Positions 25,101 to 37,100 of a stretch of DNA of 64,000 nt are shown piece after piece (position 1 is the first letter of the stretch; the number at the start of each line of letters is the position of its first letter). The stretch is taken from contig OZ024898.1 in assembly GCA_964017195.1 (NCBI GenBank), positions 14,362,057-14,426,056 on the forward strand, read 5' to 3'. A model generated the notes under the pieces. The model did no database searches. It had not been told where the DNA came from and saw nothing but the letters and a program-made list of their open reading frames with translations. Made by a program: the position numbers and the translations under genes. This DNA comes from Siderastrea radians. Taxonomy: Eukaryota; Cnidaria; Anthozoa; Scleractinia; Rhizangiidae.

Positions 25101-28100
25101 CCTCTTGGTCCGTGTACAGTTCGGTTTCGTCAGTTGCTGTCATACGTCCATGTTTGACTACAAGCTTTTTGCAATGGTTGCCATGGGTAACATACATAAC
25201 ACGGCTGTCGATCCTTTCTACATATTCTTGCTTCGACCACTCCTGAGACAGGAACTCTAGAAGACGCACTTTGTTGCTACCACATGACAAGTACTTCTTC
25301 CACTGGCGTGGACAGAACTGCTGGGAGCTAGTAATGGAGACGGCTAGTTGACCGGTATTGCTCCTTCTTTCCCTCTCTGTGTTCTTGATGGAGATGACTG
25401 GGTACTGATCTCCCACAAAGTCAACTCTTCTTGCTTGCCCTGCCTGCAGCAGCATTCTCTTGAAAATCATAACTGCCAAGTCGGAGAATCTCTCTGGTAT
25501 CTTCTTCATCGTTTGAAGCATTGCCATTGCATCGATGATGACTGCAGTTGTTTGAGCTGGCATGCGATGAAGACACTCTACGCCATCCTCTAGAAGTTTA
25601 GGTAGAGCTGCTTTGTCGGTTTTCACCAGCGCGCCATCAAACAGCGCCAGCGACCATGGAAGTGGGCCCAGCTCGTGGACTAGCAACTGTCGTAGATCCA
25701 TTTGCCTGCTTTGGCCAATAACGAGTAATCGTGCAAAAAGATTTCTGTCTGTTCTTAGAATGACAGTCTTTCCTTCCTTTGACACAGTTGTCTTCTTTTG
25801 AAGGTCACGGAACGTTCCAAGCTTTAACTTGGAGAGTGGGTCAAAGAAACCCACAGAATCACTCAGCAGTCTGTCCTCAACAAACGTGGTGAGAGCTACT
25901 GTTCCTTTGTCTTTGGCGGCCAGCAAATCTAACTTGATGGTTTCTGTCACTATACAACCAGAACTAAGACTGGCAAGTTCCTCTGATGGTTCAAATGGAT
26001 CCGTCCAATTGCTGACAACCTCCATTACTTTACTTACATCTTCTTCATCGCGTTTCATTCGAGACTTCCCAGCTTCCTTGTGAGGTCGATTATCTTCTTT
26101 CTTGCTTGTCATCATACGACACTTGTCAACAAAACGGGCACGAGAATGCGCAGTCAGGAGCCATCGCTGTACCGCATTCTTTTTGAGACTGAAGCCAACG
26201 ATGCCACCGTTTGTTTTTGTACTTCTGTTTAACGTCTGCTCTATGGTCTGGTCAACGGGCAGTTGAGAAAATCCATGTTCGCTGTTCCTCTGTACGCCAA
26301 AATCTCCATTTTCTAACATCATTTGAGCTTCAGGGTGGGTTTCTGGGAGCTGAATCATGTGCATCAGGTAAACAGGAAGGTAACGAGCATAATTCACATG
26401 GTCGTAGGCGAAATACCATGGCAGCATTTCCCTGATGCACTCAAGATGGAGGGACCAATTGCCTTCTCTGGTTGCTCTAATAAATGTCAGCAGCAACGAG
26501 ACCATTTCAAAGTACGATCTCCAGAACATTTTTAGGAGACCATTGTCTTCCTCGTCATATAACTTGAAAATATCTAGAATCTTGATGAAGTCTGCCATCG
26601 CAAGAAGCCTATTAAATTTCTCAGCGGAAAAGTCCTTTCTGATATCTACTATAGCATTTGTGAGTTCTAAGTAGATGGTTGGGTGACCGTTGTCCTGAAG
26701 CCACGACTTGAATCCTTTCCACTGTAGCCGCTGCAGTGCTTCAAATACAATCTAAAATGATAAAGAGACAATATCAAATTTACTTGAGTGCCCTATTACC
26801 TGCTGCAAAATATTTTTAAAATGTCTCACAAACACCAGGATACAGCGAACAAAATTTGCTCTCTTATTTTTTCGTCTGATGTTCCGCAGCTACCGAACGC
26901 CATACAACTCGTGAGTTGATTAGTCATTAACTATTTGTTACAATGAAGCCCCGATATTAAGAAATATTTATGGTCGATGTTTTGTGACAAACGTGAAATT
27001 GTCGGTAAAACGTAAAAATATATATATAAAAGCTGCAATGTTGCGAGTGGCCGTTTTTTAGTGGCGGAACAACAAGCTTTTGTCGGTTATGGGGCCATAT
27101 CTCTTTCGAGTCTTGTGCTAGAAAAAGTGAAATAAGATTTGCTAAGTAGCGCACGTCACCTTTTGAATAATATTGAACTTCTTAACAACTTACCTTATGC
27201 GTACGTATTGCGCGATTGTGGTGGCGGCCCTCTAGCACCGCCGAGACAGATCCTGATCCAACAATTCCACTTTCCGTCAGGATGTCTCCAAGACCTGCAT
27301 CTCCAAATCGCTTGCCGATCGCCGCCAAGAAAGAGCAAATTGTGTGAAAAGAGCCCATCCTAACAACGATGCGCTGAAATGTTTCTTGGTTTTGCCAGAT
27401 GACTTCAAGAGCTTTAGCGTAAATAGCCTGATCAAGGACAATGATAACATTTTGCTGGCCAAGCTGATCAGCAATTTGCAATGATCTCTGAAGACGATTG
27501 TACACTGTTGGCATCTCAGTAGGGCTTGCATCAATAACTTGGCAGTAGCCTATAGAACTTTCACGAGGAACATCTTTCTGCTTGAGTTTAATGTTGAAAG
27601 CTGTCCATGCTGGGATCACTTGGCTTCGATCATTTGCCAATGTGAAGATACTATTATCAATGGGTTGTCGGCACAGCATCCATCCAAAGTCGATTGATCT
27701 TGCATATGCACGAGTATCGGGATTAGTCATGATCACATCTTGCACACCAATGTGAAATTGACTGGGGCCTTGTCGGGGACCGGAGTGGAAGGGCAGTACG
27801 TCTGTAGGGATGTATGTCAAGGTGCGGTTCCGTTTAGGACGAGACTCTTTGGCAGCCATTTCAGTGGGTGGCGCGCAAGTAAGGGACTTTCTCTGGATCA
27901 CTATTCCATTCGTGCAATGGGTAGCCCCCTTCCCTAAAGAAAGAGTCCATTATTTAATAACAAACAAAGACACAGATAGTATAGTTATGTGTACTGTAGA
28001 AAGGTATCTGTAAGATAGAGGTATGCTAGCAAAATAAGTTAACTGTACGTTGAGAGAAACAATTTCCTCTGAAAATAAAACAAGTGCAGAACGTTAAAGC

Positions 28101-31100
28101 GTACCCGACAATGTCTCTTCTAGCAGGTCATTGTTATCCCAACAAAACACCGCTGGCACTCCCATACTGCACGAACCAGGTACTACGATCCCATCCTGTT
28201 CCTTTTCTATCTCCTTTTCAGCCAGTGCAGTCTCAAGTTCCTCGATTTGAGAGTAGGAAAGGGCATGGCCAAACCTGTTCAGTATTGTTACAAGTTCAGC
28301 ATTACCCGTTAGGCTTTTGACAGTTAAAGGTAAAGTAACATGCTTAGGCGTCTTGATACGACCGCGACTTACACAATGAATCAGATCTTGTGCAAGCGAA
28401 AGGACTATTCGGTGAACGTCGGGTGAGACTCCACACACTCTCTTGTTACAATATTCAACATCGGAAGAGGAAATCCAGGCTAACATATTGTACAACATGT
28501 CTGGTACTATACTATCACTGCAGTCTAGATCATCTTCAGTGGGTGGCCATGACATAACTGGTTTCATTTCCGTCAGCAAACTCCGAATCATCTTAGCTGC
28601 ATGATAGACGTGAAAATACTTTTCATTTGCTTTGGCTTCTGGAGGAACTTGCTCTGTCCCGTCCTCATCTTTCCATTGCTCGCCACTAGTACTTGCAATG
28701 GTTTCTACGACTTCTCCGGTTGTCACGCGGGAACTGTAAATTATCTCTGATTGGGATCGATCCTGAGGCTGGTGGTACGAGAGTCTGTTCCCGAAAGACT
28801 CTCCCCGAAAGACACTCCCGAAAGACACTCCCGAAAGACACTCCTTCTTTGGATAACTTACTAACGAAACGTTCTAGCAACTCTGAAATCTTCACAGCCT
28901 TTTCCCCCTTGAGGACTGCATCTTTAACAAATTCTCTAAAGCTGCTGAACGCTCTGTTGTAGCTTTCGCTAGCTATGTCCTCGTCTTCGCAATTTTTCTC
29001 TTCCAATTTTGCAAGGGCTCCTGGTCGCACATATTGAACGTAACAGGATTTGTGATACTTTATTCCAATTGCTATTGTGTCTTTGCCTTGTAATTGTAAT
29101 AAAAGGCGTCTGTCATCCCGAATCTCAGCGGCCTTAAGTAGTGATGCACTGCCAGTGGCTGTCTTGTTTAAACTTAACGGCTCTCTTGATCTTGCTCCTT
29201 TGTTCTTTGTAAGCTTTGTTTTGTGTTGTTGACAAATAGCACATTTGTTTATGTCAAACGCATCAACCTGGGACCTTAACATGCGTTTTGCTGGCGGAGG
29301 CTCGGTAATAGAATCATCATTATCTTCCACAGAGTCTTGGATGAGAATATTGCGTTGCTTCTCAACGGCCCTTGCGACTTTGACCTTATCAGTGTATACT
29401 TGATAACATCGTCTGTGGTATTTGCCCTTTGGCCCTTCCTCCCAGAAACCGTTCATTTTGGACCATATATCATCTCTCCGTCTCTTTGCGCACGTTTGAA
29501 ATGTAAGCCAACTTTTTCCAGAAAAGTTAGTTAACGTTCCTGACTCATCTTCTACGTGACACAAACATTTATCCCAGTTTGGAGATTGACCTAGCTGACG
29601 TTTTCTTGGATGCGATGGTTGAACTGAGGAAGAAGGTTGTTTCTCTGCCATTGCCTGACCGTTACATCATCCATGGGAATAAAAAAACCTAAATGTATAA
29701 ATCACACGAGGTAATTTTCTACTTTTGAAACAATTGCATTTAAATCTCTTAAACAAATACAAGTTCCATGCTCCTGTAACATTATTCGATTTTTCTATTT
29801 CAAATCTCATTATTAATTCAGATGGTACTGGTTCGTGATAAGTTCTTAAAATGTTGTTAAAATAACATGTTTATGTCAAATGGTCTATAAAATTCTTTAA
29901 TCTACACTAAAAAACCGATTAAAAGATAATAGGAGACTTCTTTTGCGAAAAAAAAAAACAATTTCCTACCTTCTGCTGATTCAGCAAATTTCCAAGATGG
30001 CGGGGAACCAGCCATGTGGTTCCTAAGTGCATGATGGGACAAGGGCTCGAAATGCATTGTGGTAGCAACAAGCTAACGCGGTTTCAATGGGACTACCCAT
30101 AACAATGGATTTTTTCATGACAATTGGGTTATTAACGTAAGAATACGACATTTGTAATTAAAGAAATATCCGAAATGGTGTTTATTTACCGTTTCCATGG
30201 CAACGGGAAAAAGGCTCATCCGAAAATCACGAAAAGCTTGAAATGTGACAAAATACTAATTTTAAGAATATTTCTAAAAAAAATTAGCAACTTAGGGCGT
30301 GTATTTCGCTCTTTTTAATATAGATTTGTCATGACTTGTTTTTACAAAGCAAAACCTCTTTCCATACTCCCCCCGTAAAAACATGCCATTTCTCTCTTAT
30401 GCACCACTTATCGTCCTGGTAACAAGTGGGTTGAGATAATTTAGACCTTTAGCTTTAATTTGATACCAATTTCACTAGGTATCAAGGGGGGTGCTACGAA
30501 AACCTATTTTTAGGCCCCTTTTGAAATTTGGCTCATGGACTATAAGGGATTTTTCTCGTCCATTTTTCTCGCCGGCTTGCTTGCGGAGAAAAACTTTCAG
30601 CCCTCTAGTCTTGTTTTTGAGTGTTTATTGACCATATTTGGTCACAGCAGGGTAACTAGACCCTTTTTGGCGGCTGGTATATTGGAGGATAATGACTGAG
30701 GCTGAAGGATTGTCCGAAATTCGCTTCGAGGGCAACTGTGAAATTTTGAGGACAATTCTTCAGCCAAGGGCATTATCCTCCGATATACCAGCAAGCCAGG
30801 AAGGGGTATATTTATTTTATCACCCTCCGTTTAATTTCTATAACGCGTGCGCTTTATTGTGGTAAAGAGAAAACATTCCGGCAGTGACACAGCACATTTG
30901 CAGCTAAACAAATCCAAGCTGGGTAGTTTAATCGATTTTATTACACTGTGATTAGATCTGAAAAAACCTGAAAAACCTGAAAAAGCGACTTTCTTTCTTG
31001 TTTTTCTCTCGTCATAAGATCGGATTGGTGGGTAAAGTACTCGAGCCGATAATCTATCTCCGATAAGCCAATTAAAATGCTCGAAATAAAACAACTCTGG

Positions 31101-34100
31101 TCCAAGTTTTGATATTCGTATTTGCAAAAGACGAACTAGGTGTGCTTTCAGTGAAAAGATGAACCACCACTAGTTCTTCATGCTATAGACCTGAAATCTG
31201 TAGAGAGGTTTTTATAACTTAAATAAAAATAAAGTACTAAGGCAGTGATCAGGGGCGAAAATGTCCTGGCATTATTATGATTACATCATTTTTGGGGTCA
31301 ACATACAATAGCCGCGAAGAGTGATATGTTTAATAGAGAGATTAGGCAGCACGTTTACGGCAAACGGCAAACGGCAGCCGTTTAAGCTTCGTGTAAACTC
31401 ATTAAAAGCTAGGACACACAAAAAGGAAGCTTTCTAACTTTTAACTGAAATAGTAGTTACCGGTTGACTGTGGTTTCCTTGGGTTGTTTTGACGTACTGC
31501 ATAATTTGAGCACCTTTTTCATGAAACAGTTGATGGCCTTTGACGAAGGTGACAACCAAACATCAGCTCGCTTTCTCGCACTTTTTTCTTCTCTTTTGTG
31601 TAAACACTGACAGTAGACCGGCCAGTTTGTGTAGAAAAATAAATAAAATATCACTGGGCTTAACCCTTTTCCTTGCGCACCTTTCCTATTTTTCAAATTT
31701 TTTTTGACAAACTTGGACAGCTGTCGCTTTCCTTACATTTTTTAGCGCGGCTACATAACTCAGTAAACCCCATGTTTGGTATCATTTTAAAGCTTATTTA
31801 ATGTTCTCTCTTGCAAAAGTAAATTAAATTTCATATTGGCCATGAGCTTTAAATGTATGACACGTACCAAGTCCGAGTCAACTCCTTCACCTGAAGAACA
31901 GTCAACATCACCCCAGCCAACAGAATTTTAAAATTAATTAAAAGGGCAGGTCATCTTCATCTACAAAGGCAACTTCGATGGATTCATAATCATTGGAATT
32001 TTCGCTCCTTTTCCTTCAAAATCGCTCTAAACTCGATCTAATCGATGATAAGTTAATCACCATCGCGCAGAATGGCTATTTTTCTCGGGACATTTACTTA
32101 CAGTCCATAAAAGTTGTAGGTCTGTCATACAGCTCATTGTTATTCAAAGACGCTGCGAAAGAGTTTCATTCATTGGTTTCCATAAACGCGCGGCTGTGCT
32201 CATTATCATGTATTAGGGGGGCTAAACGAACAATAGCTGAATCGCGCTATTGTCTTCTCTTTTGTTTCACAAAATCACACATTTACGCATAAGATACGCT
32301 TAGAGTCCTGCTGCAAGAATGTCATCTCTGATAAACTATATTATCACCGCGCGCATTCCGGTTTTCCCTATAATATTAGTGGCTTAAATTGTGGCCGAAG
32401 TAAATACGGGCATCACTCTGATTTATATATCTGCCCGAGTGAAACGATTGTCACTAAAATGAACCCCGGGTTAGATGAAATGTGAGTGAGATGATAAAAT
32501 AAAAGGAGGTACCATATGAATGAGTAGTGGGTTGATCGGGGTTTTGAAGAACTCTGAAAAGAGATCCCTATCAGTGACGTTTTCGCTCTCTTGTTTGTTC
32601 ATTGCGTGATCTTGTCGTCGGAAGTTTTCAAGTTTTCGAATGAATGAGCTGGTGGACCGAGTTCACTTTTAAAATTCGCGGCAATAGTGAACTATTTTAC
32701 AATTGAGTGGTTTTCTTGAATGGGTATTGTTTGTCAGTTAGCAACCAGGGGCGTTCCTGCCTTTTCGCGAAATACGCAAGTGCGTACCAGAGTTTTCTGT
32801 CGTTAATATTATTTTTCTTAATTTAACAGTTTACAATACAGGAGAAATGGAATTTTCATATATATGAAGTGAAAAGGTAAAGTTGTGCAATTTGTAAATG
32901 AATAAAGTTGCGGAAGAATGCGCCTCTCTTCCAGTCCAAGCCGATTTCATTTATAGCGCGACTTATTGGCTGTTGTCGCACTCAACGTTAGTTCAGCGTC
33001 TATCAGGCAGTTTGATTCCATTATTGCACTTTGCACCACAAGAAATGTCTTGTCCAGCACAGTTGTCTTATTCAATATGCTCCGACGAGAGCAAATCAAC
33101 CTCATGCAGTGACAAAGGAAATGGGGGTAGTGTTAAATGTAATGACAGAAGAATAAAGCGACTCTACGGTTTGGGACGAAATTCATTTGGGCGCAGAGGA
33201 AATGGCATGGAACCCATCATGCCGCGTTAATGTGAAGTGCAACAACATCGCATTAATGTGCTAGCAGATACGTAACCCCAAGGAGTATTAGAACTGATTA
33301 GCCCTATTCTTTTAGCCGGGTCGTGAATCACAGCTATGCCGTCAAATTACTGGCGCGTATAACTCACTAACTGAGCCCGCTTGCAAGGCTACAGAGTTCT
33401 TTACTTATAGCTGTGCTATAACGACCGATTTCCAGGTCAATATCTGTTGCTCATCTCCTCCATTAGCAAAGTAGTACTTTAAAAGATCTACAGCACTTAC
33501 AAGAGCAACCTTTCGATAAGTGACCTGCGACTGGGACAAAGAAGTTCTTTGATGGCAGGCAAAGACGGCGCGTGCTGCCAAAAAACTCAATGGACTAGTG
33601 GAGACCATGGAAACCATTAATAGTTCTCGCTATTCTTCGTACAATTCCTGTGTCTACTGCAACGCCAGAACGTTCATTTAGTACCGTGCACAGAATCCAG
33701 ACCTACAATCGCTGAACCATGAGAATTGAGCGTCTCTCTTCTCTGGCCCTTATACAAGCTTATAAAGACACTCTGATGGACACCAGAAGCGAAGTAAGAG
33801 AATTTTGTCCCAAGATTAACAAACTTTCTCTTTTTAATTGCAACTACTTCCTGGCAGGAATAATTATCTCGAGTTAGTTTTCAGTTACCAAGAAAAGAAG
33901 AGAAATTTTTCGTTGTCCCATCAGAAGAACTACTTAAACGCGCTTCAAGTTCACCAGTGTACTTTAGTGGAAAACTGACTGCGTGAAATTGTCTTGAAAG
34001 TGCAATGCAATAAACTTAAGTCCGTATGTAAGAACAAGAATACCACAGGAATAATAAAATGGCTTTCTGACTGTAATTGTAATGATAAGGGTAATTATGT

Positions 34101-37100
34101 TTCCCTTCCTTCGGCTAAGTGTCAAACTGCCTTCTGGACTGGCCTTATGGGTACCGCCAAAAATTGCCTGGGAACGCCCCTGGCAACCATTGTTATTTAG
34201 TCGTGGGCTTAAAACAATGGCTCGCTCGTCATTTTCGAACACAACTCCAACTAGCAGTTTTCAAACTGAAAGGAACAGTGGTTTAGTTTCGGCTTTCTAT
34301 AAATCAGAAAAGCGAGTTTTATGAAACCTACTTGGCCAATTTGGGCCCTTTCTTCTCTTATTCCGGGCTTTTGAAAGCAAATTCGTATTCAAATCGGCCG
34401 CTTTCGTTGGTTATGAATAACTAATGATGTCCAGCCATTCTGCCCGATGATGGCATTACGCCCGAAAAATCTTTGTAGAAAAATTGAGTCTGCAACGGTA
34501 ATTTTGCGAAGAACAAGGCAAAAATCGTTTCAAAACATTGTGTTACTATCTCCCAGGCGTTCCAAAACCGATAGAGGTCTGGGTCCTTATTTTGAGCCCA
34601 CAGAGCTCTTAAGACAGACTAGCGGTAGTTTTCCACACAAATGTGTGTGGTTGGAAGGAGAAGGGTGCACAGGCTGATAATTATAGCAGAACGAAAAAAA
34701 AAATTTGAAGAAATACTTGCGTTGTTGACGAACGCGAGAACAAGTCTCTTCATGTTGAAAACTGCAAACGGCAAACGGCAAATGTGAAAAATGATCCCGT
34801 GGTATTTTTGCTGGCGCGTTTGCCATAAACGTGACGCTTTTAAAATCTCTCTATCATCTCTCTATTATCTCAGCCATCTATCATCATCTTTTCTTTGATG
34901 CAAGCAAGGCGGAAAAGTAATCAGTCGAGAAGTGAAAGAACAGACCGACAGAACACAGATGATTGTTTTACACTTTTATGTGCGAAAAAAAAAGATAAAA
35001 ATCCTGGATATTACCTTTTATGGCTAAGCTGGTGAAGGCCTTTAAAATTCCATGACTGGTGTATGCAGTGCACATGTACGAACCACCATGCGCTCTAGTT
35101 ACATTTCTGATATGTAGAACACCACCTTGTGTAGCAGTATTATCTAATAGGGTACCTCCAAGCTTACTCCAAGTTATCTTCTTAGAAGTGGCACCTTGAA
35201 CCCAACAGTAAAATGTGGCCTCTTTGTTGAGAAAGATACCCAAAGACTCCGGAAATAAAATGATCTTTGGTGAAACAACACATTCTCCTTTTGGACCCTG
35301 AATGCCAATAGAGCCCCTGTTTCCTTTGCTTCCTTTTAAGCCAGTTGATCCTTTATGTCCTGGTCGGCCCATTTGTCCAACATCTCCTTTGTTCCCTGGA
35401 GAGCCAATGGAACCTTGTTCACCTTTCTCGCCCTTGTCTCCTTGTGACCCCTTAGGTCCTTGTTTTCCTCTTGCACCGTGCACACCTGTACGACCCAAAG
35501 GTCCTCGAGGGCCAGGTTTTCCTTGCGCTCCTTTTTCTCCCTTATAGCCTGGGTATCCGGGAGCACCAGGATCTCCGGGGGGTCCCTGTGGACCTGCTTG
35601 ACAAAGTTTATTTGTGTTGGTACAAGCTTGTGTCAACTTCTTGTCGATTTCCTGGCGGATTTGCTGTAATGATACTGTAGATGATGTTGGATTAGCATTT
35701 CGTCTCTCTCGGTGGCGAAGGTCTGAAATTGTCTCCAAGGTTTTTGAGGTACCTTATAAAAAAATAAACTTGGTAACTAAGTAATGTAATACAAATATGA
35801 TGGTAATCTACTGATAGTAACCAGCGGTAACCAGCGGCGACAGGCCCTTTGCATATCAATAAGGCAAAATAGTGGGAGGCTGAAACGATCTTCGAGCGCA
35901 CCATGGCAAAGAGAATTAGAGGAGAGTTTAGGAATGATGTAACTCTTAGCAATGTAACTACTTCAAAAACATTACAGCATTTTCTCGATTGAACGCTCTC
36001 TTAAATTTTGTGACCAGGCGTATATATGAAACCGGTGTTTATTTCGGCTTCTAAAAAATTCCATGTACGAGGCGCACCCATCACTAATCCTGGCTCTCAG
36101 ATTAGCAAGAATGTAAGCATCAGAGCAACGGACCAGTAACAATCAAGAGAAGATGACGTAAGAGAGTCAATCCCCGTGCCCCATGATAATAATTTGAAAT
36201 TCATTATTAGTTTGCACCCATGCTACAAAGGTTATTTTTATCTGTTGTTCCCGTGTCAACAATCTAAAATTACATGACGTCATTCTAACTGACCAATGAG
36301 GTGTCGTCCTTAAAACAACCAAAAATAGATTTCAAATAATTTTCATCTGAAGAGGCCTATACACGGGGATTCACAGTTTACTGTGGAAGTGAAAAGTGGT
36401 GTATTAATCTCGTAGCGCCAAGGAGCATTTGCAAGCGCAATTGAATTGCACCTACTGTTTTATACTGCTAACTCAACTTCTCCTCTCGAATCAATGTACG
36501 TGGTACAGCAGCGTGATGCCACCGAAACGACTCAATATCATGTTGAATAACAGTGAATTGTCTGGCAATAAGCATGAAAAAAGTTGGCAAGTAATCATTT
36601 GTAATTATTGTCCTGTCTCGAACTTGCAAGAAGTAGTTTGTCTACGAGAACAACGTAATCAATGCAGGCGAAACAGAATACTCCTCGAATAGAGACACAA
36701 CACAGATTAAACTCATCAAGGGGAAGGGGGTGTTACTTGACTTGGAGGTGAAAATAAAGCTAAATTAATAACCACGTGCTAAATCTAGATAACAAAAAAT
36801 ACCATGCCTTTGTCTTTTCTGAAATACGCCAAAAATATATTGCCGTCTTTCTTCGCGACATCTGTTTTTAATTTACTTTAATTTACAAACTGTTATATAC
36901 CCCTCCCCCAGGTTTATACGCGGGAGGGGGGCACTTGACCCATGTTTGAGTATAGGGCTGCCCCCCTCTCCCGGGGGGTACTCCCTTATATGGCTTATAC
37001 AGGGATGTGCCGCTGGACAGGGTATGGTTTTCGGCCTCTTCGTCCTAAACAGGGTATATAAATAAATGCTATTTGTCTGTCTTAAACAGGATGTGTACTT

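Noticed and set aside
31457..32292. ORFs of 79-99 codons in the left half of the hAT element
   Set aside because: They show no match to hAT transposase motifs and no conserved pattern; only the C-terminal piece at 33622 is recognisable.
35302..35680. Plus-strand and alternate-frame ORFs rich in Pro, Cys and Phe
   Set aside because: They are mirror products of the Gly-X-Y codons of the collagen exon on the minus strand.
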